Notes: generated by a model from the letters alone, not told the origin. A stretch of DNA of 64,000 bases from Baekduia alba (GCF_028416635.1 NZ_CP114013.1:3968001-4032000); one strand, 5' to 3'. Positions 23,992 to 33,247 are shown, counted from the stretch's first letter. Program-made: numbers and translations.

Positions 23992-25223
23992 GCGAACCTC
24001 GGCAGCACCTGGTTGGCGAACAGGTCCATCTGGCGCTGCTGCTCCTCGACCGGGTAGGTGCCGGTGGTCAGGAACTCCCAGGCCAGGTACTCCAACTTGC
24101 CGTCGGCGTGGCAGCGCTGCAGGTCCGCGAGCTGGTCGGCGACCTCGTCGGGCGTGCCGGCCAGCAGCTGCTTGGTCTCGAACATCCGCTCCGCGCACTC
24201 GCGGTCGCTGGAGAAGCGCACCATCTGCTTGGGGTCGTCGCGGTCCGTGCGGTTGGCCTCGGCGAAGCCGAAGCGGCTGAAGTAGCGGTGGAACCAGAAG
24301 CCGGCCGTGTTGGTGGCGATGTCCATCGCCTCCTCGAAGCTGTCGCCGAGGAAGATCTTGCGCACGGCCACCACGCCCTCGCCGAGCGCGAGGTCGCGAC
24401 CGTGCTCGCGCGCCTGGTCGCGGTAGCGCTCGCACGCGGGCGTGAAGCGCTGCGGCCGCCCGTCGTAGATGAAGACGCCGAAACCGCGCCGGGCGGCGTC
24501 GTCGAGCGTCTGCTCCGACAAGGTGTAGGGGACGAACACCGGCGGGTGCGGCTCGCTGCGCGGCGGCGGGACGACGCCGACGCGCCGGATCAGACCCGCC
24601 TCGTCGACCTCTCCGTCGCCACCGAACTCGCGGGTCCAGTCCAGCGCCTGCCAGCCGGCGATCCCGCTCGCCGGGAACGGCACCTGGTAGTGCTTGCCCT
24701 CGTAGCGGAACCCATCCTCGGTCCACGCCTTCAGCATGACCTCGAGGTGCTCGTCGAAGATCTCGCGGTTGATCGCGTCGGCGTGGGGGTCGCGCGGCCC
24801 GGAGACGATCGCGTCGCTCTGGGTCAGCGTCTGCATCCAGCGCGTCTGGTAGCCGCGGGCGAAGCACGCGGCGATGCGCCCCGGGTACATCTGGTCGAAG
24901 AGCGCGAGGTCCTCGGCCGTCCGGATCGGGTCGCGCGCCGGGAGCACGAGCGACAGCGGGATGAAGCGCAGCTGCCGGGTGCGCGCCGCGAGCTTGGCGT
25001 AGAAGAGCAGGGCGTTGGGCAGCGACTCCCCGCCTTCGGTGTGCAGGTGGTGTTCGGTGGTCCCGAAGCCGTGCAGGCCGGCGTCGTCGGCCATCACCGC
25101 CAGCTGCTCGAGCTCGGCGAGCATGGCGCCGTAGCGCTCCCGGTTACGACCGATCGGCCGCAACCGGGAGCGCTCTTCGGCGGTCGCCCGGATCATCGTC
25201 CCGGGCCACACGATGACCTTCAT
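23988..25223 (-). CDS. Luciferase-like flavin monooxygenase (LLM 1)
   Basis: This 411-residue TIM-barrel flavoenzyme of the bacterial luciferase family uses reduced FMN and O2. Features are LEQLAVMADDAGLHGFGTTEHH, PLSLVLPARDPIRTAEDLALFDQMYPGRIAACFARG, a mid-protein insertion (GWQALDWTREFGGDG) longer than typical, and LLAGTPDEVADQLADL. The MKVIVWPGT start lies 5 nt after the stop of LLM 2. The two enzymes share only general family features, so they may act on different steps or form a pair. The substrate is unknown. Confidence 0.87.
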   Translation of the reverse strand: MKVIVWPGTMIRATAEERSRLRPIGRNRERYGAMLAELEQLAVMADDAGLHGFGTTEHHLHTEGGESLPNALLFYAKLAARTRQLRFIPLSLVLPARDPIRTAEDLALFDQMYPGRIAACFARGYQTRWMQTLTQSDAIVSGPRDPHADAINREIFDEHLEVMLKAWTEDGFRYEGKHYQVPFPASGIAGWQALDWTREFGGDGEVDEAGLIRRVGVVPPPRSEPHPPVFVPYTLSEQTLDDAARRGFGVFIYDGRPQRFTPACERYRDQAREHGRDLALGEGVVAVRKIFLGDSFEEAMDIATNTAGFWFHRYFSRFGFAEANRTDRDDPKQMVRFSSDRECAERMFETKQLLAGTPDEVADQLADLQRCHADGKLEYLAWEFLTTGTYPVEEQQRQMDLFANQVLPRFA

Positions 25224-25228
25224 GTCGC

Positions 25229-26392
25229 TCAGGCCGCCGCGCCTGCGGCCGCGCCCGCGGCCGCCGTCCGGAACCGCGGCATCACCTGCTCGGCGAACAG
25301 GTCGGTGCTGCGCTTGACGTCCTCGGCCGCCATGTCGCCGACCGAGAACAGCCCGGAGAACGCGCCGAAGCCGAGGTCCTGGCGCAGCGCCTCGATCTTG
25401 TCGCCGACGGTCGCCGGGCTGCCGACGATCGCGTAGCCCAGGTCGAGGAGCTCGTCGTAGGTGATCTCCTGGAAGTACTTGACGCCCGAGCGCAGCAGGC
25501 CCTCGAACGACTTGGGCGTCACGTAGCCGGGCGGGTTGAGGATCGCCGGGATCTCCAGCCGCAGGCCCTTGTGGAACAGCCACTCGACGTGCTGCTTGCC
25601 CAGCTTGTAGGCCTCTTCGTCGGTGTCGGCGACGATGACCGGAACCGTGAAGCCGATGTCCTCCGGATCGGCCTTGTAGCCCTCCTCCTCGCACGCGTCG
25701 CGGTAGGTGTCGAACCACTTCCCGACCACCTTGGCCGGCGCGAAGACGGCCGAGTATGGGTAGTGGTTGCGCGCGCAGAAGCGCATCGTGTCCGCGCTGC
25801 CGGTGCCGGGGACGTAGATCGGCGGGTGCGGGCTCTGCAGCGGCTTGGGCCAGATGTTCACGTAGCGGAACTCGTAGTGCTCGCCGTACCAGTCGAAGAT
25901 CTCGTCGGACGTCCACGCCTTGACGATCAGGTCGTGCGCCTCGTTGAACCGCCCGCGCGACTGGTTGGGGTCCACGTTCTGGTTGAAGTACTCCCAGCCG
26001 ATGCCGCGCACGAAGCCCGAGATCAGGCGCCCGTCGCTGAGGTGGTCGAGCATCGCCAGCTCCTCGGCGACGCGGATCGGGTTGCGGCGCAGCGCGATCT
26101 GGTTGCCCAGCACCAGGATCTTGGCGTTGCTCGTGCGCCGCGACAGCGCGCCGACGATGATGTTCGGGCTGGGCATCAACCCGTACATGGTCTGGTGGTG
26201 CTCGTTGACGACGATGCCGTCGAAGCCGACCTGGTCGGCGTGCTCCAGCTCGTCGAGGTAGCGGTGGTACAGGTCGCGCCCGAGCTTGGGGTCGAAGTGC
26301 TTGTTGGGCCAGATCAGCGCGCTGGCGGGGAAGTCGTCGTACTCGTCCGGGAGGTACGGGTACGGCATCAGGTGAAAGAAGTTGAACTTCAT
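25229..26392 (-). CDS. Luciferase-like flavin monooxygenase (LLM 2)
   Basis: This is a 387-residue luciferase-family protein. It has EHADQVGFDGIVVNEHHQTMYGLMPSPNI, KILVLGNQIALRRNPIRVAEELAMLDHLSDGRLISGFVRGIGWEY and AIVGSPATVGDKIEALRQDL. It ends in an Ala/Gly tail. The NEHH motif is typical of FMN-dependent oxygenases acting on ring ketones or sulfonates. The FMN reductase at 27241 in the same operon can supply FMNH2. It starts 24 nt after the stop of the hydrolase at 26417. Confidence 0.87.
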   Translation of the reverse strand: MKFNFFHLMPYPYLPDEYDDFPASALIWPNKHFDPKLGRDLYHRYLDELEHADQVGFDGIVVNEHHQTMYGLMPSPNIIVGALSRRTSNAKILVLGNQIALRRNPIRVAEELAMLDHLSDGRLISGFVRGIGWEYFNQNVDPNQSRGRFNEAHDLIVKAWTSDEIFDWYGEHYEFRYVNIWPKPLQSPHPPIYVPGTGSADTMRFCARNHYPYSAVFAPAKVVGKWFDTYRDACEEEGYKADPEDIGFTVPVIVADTDEEAYKLGKQHVEWLFHKGLRLEIPAILNPPGYVTPKSFEGLLRSGVKYFQEITYDELLDLGYAIVGSPATVGDKIEALRQDLGFGAFSGLFSVGDMAAEDVKRSTDLFAEQVMPRFRTAAAGAAAGAAA

Positions 26393-26416
26393 GTCGGGGC
26401 CTCTCTGGGGACGGGG

Positions 26417-27217
26417 TCAGGCGGTGAAGGCGAGGACCGCCGCGGCGGCGGCCTCCGGGCGCTCGGCGGTCACGGCGTGGCCGCAGTCCTCGATGACCTG
26501 CAGCCGGGCGTCGGGGATGCCGGCCGCGTAGCGCTCGCCGTGCGTGCGGCCGACGATGCGGTCGTCGTCGGCCCACAGCAGCAGCGTGGGCGCGGTGATC
26601 CGGCCCAGGCGACGCTCCAGCTTGGGGTTGTTGAGGAACGGCGAGAACCCGTAGCGGGCGAAGGCCGACGCCTCGGCGTAGGCGCCGACGATCATCTCGA
26701 TCGTGGGCTCGCCGCCGAACATCTGCGCGGCGATCGCCGGGTCGTGGAACAGCGCGGCGCCGAGCTCCTGCGGCGTCGCCAGGAACACGTCGAACGGCGG
26801 CGCCTCCGGGACGCGCAGGCCGGGCGCCCCGATGAGCACCAGGCGCTCGACGCGATGCGGGGAGTGCGCGGCGATCTCGGCCGCCAGCCAGCCGCCGAGC
26901 GACTCGCCGACGAGGACCACCCGCTCCAGCTCGAGCCGGTCGAGCAGGTCGAGGTAGAAGTACACGAGGTCGTCCATGTCCTTGAGCTCCTCGAGCAGCG
27001 AGGAGCGGCCGAAGCCCGGATGCTCGGTCGCGATCACCTCGAAGCGCTCGGCCAGCGCGACGTGCGCGGCCGACCACTGGCCGGCCGCGCCGGCGCCGTG
27101 CAGGAACAACAGCGGCGGGCCGTCACCCCCACGCTGGAGGTGGATCGTTCGGCCCTCGCCGGCGTCGAGCGTCTCGCTGCGCACGCCCGCCGGCTGGGCG
27201 ATGGTGTTCTCGGCCAC
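26417..27217 (-). CDS. Alpha/beta hydrolase
   Basis: This 266-residue hydrolase has HGAGAAGQW, nucleophile motif GESLGGW, an acid in LLWADDDRIV and a His in EDCGHAVTAERP. GTG 27217 is preferred because AAAGGA lies 8 nt upstream. An ATG at 27241, overlapping the reductase stop, would add eight residues. It resembles the meta-cleavage hydrolase at 21522 in layout but differs in sequence. Each of the two operons thus contains one dioxygenase and one hydrolase, which suggests two successive ring-opening steps. Confidence 0.84.
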   Translation of the reverse strand: MAENTIAQPAGVRSETLDAGEGRTIHLQRGGDGPPLLFLHGAGAAGQWSAAHVALAERFEVIATEHPGFGRSSLLEELKDMDDLVYFYLDLLDRLELERVVLVGESLGGWLAAEIAAHSPHRVERLVLIGAPGLRVPEAPPFDVFLATPQELGAALFHDPAIAAQMFGGEPTIEMIVGAYAEASAFARYGFSPFLNNPKLERRLGRITAPTLLLWADDDRIVGRTHGERYAAGIPDARLQVIEDCGHAVTAERPEAAAAAVLAFTA

Positions 27218-27240
27218 GTCGGGTCCTTTCTCTTGGTCCA

Positions 27241-27837
27241 TCAGGCCTGGCTGGCCTGGAAGGTGGTGCTGGGCACGGTGGCGCGCAGGTGCGCGAACTC
27301 GGCGACCTGCTGGCCGACGATCGCCAGCTGGCGCGCCACGCCCTCGTCGCTCGGCGCGCCGTCGGGTCCGAAGACCGGCAGCGCCGAGTTGATGGCGACG
27401 CCCAAAGGGGTGGGCCAACCGCGCAGCGCGTGGACGATCGAGCGCAGCGTCGTCAGCGTCGTCGTGCCCGATTGCCAGCCGGCGGCGCAGACGACGCAGC
27501 CGACCGGCAGACCGTCGAAGTACGGGCGCTCGTGGTCGCGCAGCTCTTCTGTGTAGTCGAGCGCGTTCTTCAACAGCCCGGAGATGCTGCCGTGGTAGCC
27601 CGGCGAGGCGATGACCAGGCCGTCGGCGCGGACGAGCGCGTCGAGGAACGCGCGGGCGTCGGCCGACACCTCGCCGCGCTCGGGGGCGTACATCGGCAGC
27701 TCGAGCTGCTGGGCGGTGAACGTCGCGACCTCCGCCCCGTGCGCGGCCGCGGCGTCGAGCGCGACGGCCAGCGCGCGCTCGGAGGTCGACGACGGCCGGG
27801 TCGTGCCGCCGATGCCGACGACGAACGGCGCGCTCAT
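27241..27837 (-). CDS. NAD(P)H-dependent FMN reductase
   Basis: This 198-residue flavodoxin-fold protein of the SsuE/ArsH-like group starts VVGIGGTTRPSSTSERAL (phosphate-binding loop). It has SPGYHGSISGLLKNALDY, the characteristic flavin-binding and dimer segment, and VCAAGWQSGTTTL. It reduces free FMN for two-component monooxygenases. Its position two genes upstream of the luciferase-like enzymes makes it their probable reductase, and possibly that of the HsaA-like hydroxylase at 33996. It overlaps the dioxygenase stop (ATGA). Confidence 0.88.
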   Translation of the reverse strand: MSAPFVVGIGGTTRPSSTSERALAVALDAAAAHGAEVATFTAQQLELPMYAPERGEVSADARAFLDALVRADGLVIASPGYHGSISGLLKNALDYTEELRDHERPYFDGLPVGCVVCAAGWQSGTTTLTTLRSIVHALRGWPTPLGVAINSALPVFGPDGAPSDEGVARQLAIVGQQVAEFAHLRATVPSTTFQASQA

Positions 27838-28808
27838 TCGCCGACCGCCGCGACGTCCTGCGCGGGGACCGGCACGTCGGGCGTCCCGTACTGGTTGAGC
27901 GTCTCGTCGAAGTGCCCCAGCCAGTAGGAGTCGCCGCGCTGCGAGGCCTTCCAGCGGATCGGGCCCCAGTCGGGCGCGAAGACCTGGTAGCCGCCCGAGA
28001 AGAGCTCGATGCGGTTGCCGCCCGGCTCGCGGACGTAGAGGAAGAACGCCTCGCCGATGCCGTGGCGGCCTGGGCCGTTCTCGATGAACGCGCCCGCGTC
28101 GCGCATCACGTCGGCCGCGCGCAGGACGTCCTCGCGCGTGTCGAGCCAGAAGGCGAAGTGGTTGAGGCGCCCGCGCCCGCCGCTGCGGTCGCCGATCAGC
28201 CCGATGTCGTGGGCCATCGGCCCGGTGGAGGCGAACGCCGCGACCTCGCGGTCGTCGGCGTCGAGGTGCGTGCTCTCCATGTGCTTCCAGCCCAGGTCGC
28301 AGTAGAACTCGCGGTTGGCGGCGACGTCGTTGCAGAACACCGTGACGTGGTCGATGCGCCGCACGGCGGCCCCGCGCGGCTGGAACTTCTGCGGGCGGTT
28401 GGGCAGCGGCGACCGCTGCGCGGCGTCGGCCTCGAACCACTCGACGTCCCAGAAGACCTCGTTGACGTGGCCTTCGGGGTTGCGGAAGCGGTAGGCCGGG
28501 CCGTGGCCGGTGTCGCCCTCGGTCCAGCCCTCGCCGTGGCCGCCGTCGGCGAGCAGCTGAGCCGCGATCCTGAGCTCCTCGGCGCCGCCCGCCCGCCAGC
28601 CGATGTGGCCGAGGCCGGCGTTCGGCGCCTCGGTGACCTTGAGGCTGTGGTGGAAGAGATCGCCCCAGCCGCGCAGGAACGCCGACTGGCCCGCCTGCCC
28701 GTTGGCCTCCAGCCCGAGCACGTCGTGGAGGAACGCGACGGTCTCGGCGGGCTTGGGCGACAGCACCTCCACGTGGGCGAGCTGCGAGATCAGATGACGA
28801 CGGGACAT
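27834..28808 (-). CDS. Second extradiol ring-cleavage dioxygenase
   Basis: This 324-residue two-domain vicinal-oxygen-chelate protein has iron ligands His in RIDHVTVFC, His in RLNHFAFWL and Glu in NRIELFSGGY. An active-site His lies in PGRHGIGEAFF. It differs clearly from the enzyme at 20555, for example in the long GHGEGWTEGDTGHGPAY loop. It opens the six-gene minus-strand operon. Operator-like palindromes lie 54 and 111 nt upstream. It may cleave a different catechol, such as a second ring of a polycyclic substrate. Confidence 0.9.
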   Translation of the reverse strand: MSRRHLISQLAHVEVLSPKPAETVAFLHDVLGLEANGQAGQSAFLRGWGDLFHHSLKVTEAPNAGLGHIGWRAGGAEELRIAAQLLADGGHGEGWTEGDTGHGPAYRFRNPEGHVNEVFWDVEWFEADAAQRSPLPNRPQKFQPRGAAVRRIDHVTVFCNDVAANREFYCDLGWKHMESTHLDADDREVAAFASTGPMAHDIGLIGDRSGGRGRLNHFAFWLDTREDVLRAADVMRDAGAFIENGPGRHGIGEAFFLYVREPGGNRIELFSGGYQVFAPDWGPIRWKASQRGDSYWLGHFDETLNQYGTPDVPVPAQDVAAVGE

Positions 28809-28861
28809 GGTGCGGGCGGGACTCCTTGTCGGACGAACGTGATTCCACGCTAGACGTCACA

Positions 28862-28937
28862 GATTCTGCTGTCAAGAACATTTGACGAACGGCATTTTTG
28901 TTCGCCATTTCAGGATTTGATTCTTGACAGAAGAATC
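28862..28937. promoter_or_regulatory. IclR-type operators (site B, tandem)
   Basis: GATTCTTGACAGAAGAATC (28919-28937) is a perfect 19-bp inverted repeat. ATTCTGCTGTCAAGAAC (28863-28879) is a near copy with one arm mismatch. Between them CGAAC and GTTCG form another small dyad (28887-28905). The block separates the dioxygenase operon from the ABC-importer operon and could regulate both. Confidence 0.7.
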
Positions 28938-29000
28938 AGTGGTGTTCTACGTTCCTCGCCGCCGCCTGTCCCGGCGGCCCGTCGAATCGAAGGAGGAGCA

Positions 29001-29405
29001 GTGCTTCAGTCGTTCCGCAAGGCGACGCTGGCCTCGGCCGCCGTCGCGATCTCGGCCTGCGCGCTGATAGCGCCGGCGTCCGGCGTGGCGAGCAAGGCGC
29101 TCGTCGTCAAGTCCACCGGCACCCAGAAGGGCACCGCGATCTCGGGGAAGATCGTGGGCGGCAGCATCGGCAAGGGCACTTACGCCGGCAAGGTCACCAA
29201 CGGTGGCAGCGGGTCCGTCATCACCTGGAAGGTCAAGGGCGGCACGCTGCGCGTCACGACCGCCGCCGGCATCGTCGGTCGCGCCGTCAAGGGGACGTTC
29301 ACCGTCACCGGGGGCACCGGCAAGTACAAGGGCGCCAAGGGCAAGGGCAAGCTCAACGGCAACCTCAACAGCGGCCTCTTCACGTTCACCGGCTCGCTGT
29401 CCTGA
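29001..29405 (+). CDS. Small secreted Gly/Lys-rich protein
   Basis: The 134-residue product starts with GTG 29001 behind AGGAGG (28991-28996). It has a signal peptide (about 1-30) and a beta-rich, strongly basic body. The segment GTFTVTGGTGKYKGAKGKGKLNG resembles the closing repeat of allene-oxide-cyclase/dirigent-like beta-barrels. It is the first gene after the site B operators and precedes the importer by 14 nt. It may help deliver or hold a hydrophobic substrate outside the cell; this is inference from position only. Confidence 0.65.
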   Translation: MLQSFRKATLASAAVAISACALIAPASGVASKALVVKSTGTQKGTAISGKIVGGSIGKGTYAGKVTNGGSGSVITWKVKGGTLRVTTAAGIVGRAVKGTFTVTGGTGKYKGAKGKGKLNGNLNSGLFTFTGSLS

Positions 29406-29419
29406 TCGGCCGCTCCGTC

Positions 29420-30676
29420 ATGCGCATGCGCTCTCCCCGCACGCGCGCCGGCGGCCTGGTCGCCGTCGCCGCCCTCGCCCTGGCCTGTGCCGGATGCGGG
29501 GGCGGCGGCGACGCGGCCGGCACCGGCGCCGCCGCCACGCCGTCCCAGACCGACGCGAAGGCCAGCGCCTGCGTCCCGAGCGGGCACGGGCCCGCCACCG
29601 GCAAGCCGATCCCGGTCGGCGCCATCGTCGAGAAGACCGGCGGCCCGGGCGTCCCCCAGGCCACCGCGGCCGCCGCGGCCTACTACGACTGCGTCAACGC
29701 CAACGGCGGCATCCACGGCCGGCCGATCAAGTTCCTGCAGTTCGACTCGGCCTACAACCCGCAGAAGGCGGGCCAGGGCGCCGACCACCTCATCGACGAC
29801 GAGGGCGTCGTCGCGTTCGCCGGCACCTCCAGCTTCCTCGACTGCCTCGTCAACGGCAGCACGTACCGCAGCAAGGGCATCTACTCGCTGGCGGGCGTCG
29901 CCGGGCCGCCCGAGTGCAACAACAACACCAACATCGCCGCGGTCGACAACGGCCTGGCCGACTGGGTCGGCGCCGTGCAGTACGCGGTCGAGGCCCAGGG
30001 CGCCAAGCGCATCGCGCTCGTGGTGGCCAAGGCCGGGACCATCGGCGACGCGATCGTCGCCGCCGACACCGCCTACGCCAAGGCGCACGGCGCGGAGATC
30101 GTGAAGGTCGACAAGATCGACAACGGCCTCAAGGACGCGACCTCGGTCGTGCTCGACGTCGCCTCCGCCCACCCCGACGCCGTGGTCGTCAACACGCTCC
30201 AGCAGGACGCGATCGCGATCCTCAAGGCCGCGCAGTCCCAGGGCCTGACGCAGTCTCCGAAGTGGGTGTGCCTCTCGCTCTGCTACAGCGACAACCTGCC
30301 CAAGGTGCTGGGCAGCGGGTGGAAGGGCCTGCCGATCCAGACGCCGTTCCAGCCGGTCGACGCCCAGACGCCCGACAACCTGCTCTACCGGCAGGTCATG
30401 GCCAAGTACGCGCCGTCGGCGCCGCTCGACCCGTTCTCGCAGGGCGGGTTCCTCGCCGCGCGGATCTTCACGCAGGCGCTGCTGGGGATCGACGGGCCGA
30501 TCACGCGGGCCTCGGCCGGCAAGGCGCTGAAGGACGTCAGCGGCTTCCGCAGCGACGAGCTGTGCGGGCCGTGGCACTTCGGCGCCGGCGCGATCACCTC
30601 GCAGCGCGTGGTCAAGATGACCGAGGACGGCTTCGAGCTGGCCTCGGACTGCAAGCCCGTGCCGGGAGCGTCGTGA
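29420..30676 (+). CDS. Branched-chain-type ABC transporter substrate-binding lipoprotein (LivK type)
   Basis: This 418-residue protein has a lipoprotein signal with the cysteine near residue 25 (ACAGC), a Gly/Ala linker, and a Leu/Ile/Val-binding fold (PIPVGAIVEKTGGPG, YYDCVNANGGIHGRPIKF, VAFAGTSSFLDCLVNG). Many such proteins bind aromatic acids or other catabolic substrates. It contains several internal Cys residues that could form disulphides. It heads the permease/ATPase genes that follow with one- to four-base overlaps, in an importer next to ring-cleavage genes. The ligand is therefore probably the pathway substrate. Confidence 0.88.
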   Translation: MRMRSPRTRAGGLVAVAALALACAGCGGGGDAAGTGAAATPSQTDAKASACVPSGHGPATGKPIPVGAIVEKTGGPGVPQATAAAAAYYDCVNANGGIHGRPIKFLQFDSAYNPQKAGQGADHLIDDEGVVAFAGTSSFLDCLVNGSTYRSKGIYSLAGVAGPPECNNNTNIAAVDNGLADWVGAVQYAVEAQGAKRIALVVAKAGTIGDAIVAADTAYAKAHGAEIVKVDKIDNGLKDATSVVLDVASAHPDAVVVNTLQQDAIAILKAAQSQGLTQSPKWVCLSLCYSDNLPKVLGSGWKGLPIQTPFQPVDAQTPDNLLYRQVMAKYAPSAPLDPFSQGGFLAARIFTQALLGIDGPITRASAGKALKDVSGFRSDELCGPWHFGAGAITSQRVVKMTEDGFELASDCKPVPGAS

Positions 30677-31554
30677 TGCCGGACTTCAAGCCGTTCATCG
30701 TGTCGGGGCTGGCGCTGGGAGCGATCTACTCGCTCTCCGGCGTCGGCATCGTCCTGCTGCTGCGGACCTCCGGCGTGCTCAACCTGGCCCACGGCGCCCT
30801 CGGCGCGGCGTCCGCGCTGACCTGCTGGCAGCTGCTCGACGACGGCAACGGCGAGCCGCTGGCGATCGCGGCCGGCGTCGTGGTCGCCGCGGCGCTGGCC
30901 GCCGGCTACGGGCTGTTGATCAGCCCGCGGCTGGCAGGCCGCGAGCCGGTCGTGCAGGCGGCGTCGTCGCTGGGCTTCGCGCTCGCGGTGCTCGGCGGCT
31001 GCCTGCTGATCTGGGGCGAGGAGCCGCGCACGCTGGACCTGAGCACGTCGCTGCGCGGGTTCTTCCTCGGCGAGGTCCACGTCAACACCACGCAGGTGAT
31101 CGCGCTCTGTCTTGGCCTGGCGACGACGCTCGTGGCGTCGATCGTCCTGCGCGCGACGCGCGTCGGCGTCGCGATGCGCTCCCTCGCCTGCGATCGCGAG
31201 CTCAGCGCGCTGCTCGGGGTGCGCGTGCGCCGGACCGAGGCCTTGGCCTGGACGGCCAGCGGCGCGCTCGCCGGCCTCGCCGGGATCCTGCTCGCCAGCC
31301 TCGTCCGCCTCGAGCCCTACACCTTGACCTTCCTCGTGATCGCCTCGCTCGCGGCCGCCGTCCTCGGCGGGCTGCGGTCGTTGTACGGGGTGTTCGCCGG
31401 CGGCCTGCTGATCGGCGTCCTCCAGGCCTGCGCCACCCCGGTCGGCGCGATCTCCACCTACCGGGACGCGACGCCGTTCGTGGTCGCGATCGTGGCGATG
31501 CTGGCGCTCTACGCACGTGGGCAGGGCGCGGCGACCGGAGGGCGTCAGGCATGA
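30676..31554 (+). CDS. ABC transporter permease, LivH type
   Basis: The 292-residue membrane protein has about eight hydrophobic segments. LivH motifs are SGLALGAIYSLSGVGIVLLLRTSGVLNLAHGALG at the N-terminus and LGVRVRRTEALAWTASGALAGLAGIL, the EAA-like cytoplasmic coupling loop. The ATG overlaps the binding-protein stop by one base. Together with 31551 it forms the translocation pore. Confidence 0.88.
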   Translation: MPDFKPFIVSGLALGAIYSLSGVGIVLLLRTSGVLNLAHGALGAASALTCWQLLDDGNGEPLAIAAGVVVAAALAAGYGLLISPRLAGREPVVQAASSLGFALAVLGGCLLIWGEEPRTLDLSTSLRGFFLGEVHVNTTQVIALCLGLATTLVASIVLRATRVGVAMRSLACDRELSALLGVRVRRTEALAWTASGALAGLAGILLASLVRLEPYTLTFLVIASLAAAVLGGLRSLYGVFAGGLLIGVLQACATPVGAISTYRDATPFVVAIVAMLALYARGQGAATGGRQA

Positions 31555-32519
31555 CCCTCCTCCGCGGCGTCACCGGCGCCCTCGCCCTGCTCGCGGTGGG
31601 CCTCGCGCTCCCGGGCGCGCTCGACGCGTTCTGGCTCAGCGCGGCCACCGCCACCGTCATCTACGCGGTCGTGGCCGCCGGCACCGGCGTGCTCTACGGC
31701 CGCCTCGGGTTCGTGTCGCTCTACCAGGTGGCGCTGCTCGGCGTGGGTGGCTGGGTGACCCTGCGCCTCGGCCACGGGACGTCGCTGCCGTTCCTGGTGG
31801 TGTTGCTCGTCGCGGGCGCCGTCACCGCGCTGATCGGCGCGCTCGTCGGCCTCCCCGCGCTGCGCTTCGGCGGCCTGCACCTCGCGCTCATCACGCTCAT
31901 GACCGCCGGCGCCGCCGAGGTCGTCTTCACCACGATCGGCTTCCCCAACGGCGGCGACGGCTTCAAGGGCGTGGTCACCGCGACCCAGAGCCCGAGCCCG
32001 CTGCGGCGACCCGCGCTCGGCTCCGGGGACGTCGCGTTCTTCCGCTACGCCTTGGTCGTCGCGGCGCTCGTCTTCGTCGTCTACTGGCTGCACCTGCGCG
32101 CCCGCCCGGGCCGCGCCTGGGCGACGATCCGCGCGGGCGAGGCGCCCGCGCGCGCGAGCGGGATCGACGTCCTGCGCCACAAGCTCTGGGCGCTGACGCT
32201 CACCGGCTTCGGCACCGGCGTCGCCGGAGCGCTGCTGGCCGCGAGCATCGGCTCGCTGCAGGCGACGTCGTTCACCGCGGCGCAGAGCGTGATCCTGTTC
32301 GCGGTGGTCCTGGTCGGCGGCGCGTACTCGCTGACGGGCGCGGCGATCGCGGGCGTGTTCGCCCAGCTGCTGCCGTCGCTGCTCGACCGGCTCTCGGTCA
32401 ACGGCGACCTGCTCGTGCTGCTGTTCGGCATCGGCCTGGTCGCGACGCTCACGGTCGCGCCGCACGGCGTCGCCGGCCAGCTCTCGGGCCTCACGCGCCG
32501 GGTGGTGCGCGCCTCGTGA
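31551..32519 (+). CDS. ABC transporter permease, LivM type
   Basis: This 322-residue LivM-like permease has YGRLGFVSLYQVALLGVGGW, GLPALRFGGLHLALITLMTAG, TIRAGEAPARASGIDVLRHKLWALTLTGFGTGVAGALLAA and many membrane spans. It overlaps its neighbours by four bases on each side. It is the second half of the importer pore and of normal family length. Confidence 0.88.
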   Translation: MTLLRGVTGALALLAVGLALPGALDAFWLSAATATVIYAVVAAGTGVLYGRLGFVSLYQVALLGVGGWVTLRLGHGTSLPFLVVLLVAGAVTALIGALVGLPALRFGGLHLALITLMTAGAAEVVFTTIGFPNGGDGFKGVVTATQSPSPLRRPALGSGDVAFFRYALVVAALVFVVYWLHLRARPGRAWATIRAGEAPARASGIDVLRHKLWALTLTGFGTGVAGALLAASIGSLQATSFTAAQSVILFAVVLVGGAYSLTGAAIAGVFAQLLPSLLDRLSVNGDLLVLLFGIGLVATLTVAPHGVAGQLSGLTRRVVRAS

Positions 32520-33247
32520 TCGCGCTCACCGACGTCAACGTCCAGTTCGGCGGCGTGCACGCGCTCGACGCCGTGACCCTCGAGATCGGCCCCGGCGTCA
32601 CGGGGCTGATCGGCCCCAACGGCGCCGGCAAGACGACGCTCCTCAACGTCCTCAGCGGCTTCGTCCGGCCCCGCTCGGGCACGGTCCGCACGGCCGACGG
32701 CGAGGACTTCCTGACGCTCGCGCCGCACCGCCGGGCGCGGTGGGGGCTGCGCCGCGGCTTCCAGCACGACCGCATCGTGGACGGGCTGAGCGTCCGCGAG
32801 CACGTGCTGGTCGCCGCGGAGCACACCGGCGGCCACGGCGCGGGCGCAGCAGCCGACGAGGCGCTCGCCCTCGTCGGCCTGGACGACGTCGCCGGCCGCC
32901 AGGCCACCGAGCTCGACCAGCGGCGCCGCCGCCTGCTGGAGATCGGCCGCGCGGTCGTCGGCGCGCCCCGCGTGATCCTGCTCGACGAGCCGGCCGCCGG
33001 GCTCGACGAGCGCGAGACCGCGGACCTCGCGGACCTCATCGGCCGCCTGCCCGAGCTGCGCGACGCCGCCGTCGTGCTCGTCGACCACGACATGGCGCTG
33101 GTGCGGCGCACGTGCGCGCGCCTGGCCGTCCTGGACTTCGGCCGGCTGCTGGCGACCGGCGAGACCGAGGCCGTGCTGGCCGACCGCGCCGTGCAGGACG
33201 CCTACCTCGGCGCCACCCCCACCCTCGACCCCGAGATGACGCGATGA
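32516..33247 (+). CDS. ABC transporter ATPase, LivG type, with degenerate signature motif
   Basis: This 243-residue ATPase has Walker A GPNGAGKTT, LivG-type GLRRGFQHDRIVDGLSVREHVLV, Walker B VILLDEPAAGLD and an H-loop in LVDHDMALV. The usual signature (L-x-Y-G-Q or LSGGQ) is replaced by ELDQRRRRLLEIGRA, without the Gly-Gln. In the LivG/LivF heterodimer one composite ATP site would therefore be non-canonical. It begins with GTG overlapping the permease stop. Confidence 0.87.
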   Translation: MIALTDVNVQFGGVHALDAVTLEIGPGVTGLIGPNGAGKTTLLNVLSGFVRPRSGTVRTADGEDFLTLAPHRRARWGLRRGFQHDRIVDGLSVREHVLVAAEHTGGHGAGAAADEALALVGLDDVAGRQATELDQRRRRLLEIGRAVVGAPRVILLDEPAAGLDERETADLADLIGRLPELRDAAVVLVDHDMALVRRTCARLAVLDFGRLLATGETEAVLADRAVQDAYLGATPTLDPEMTR

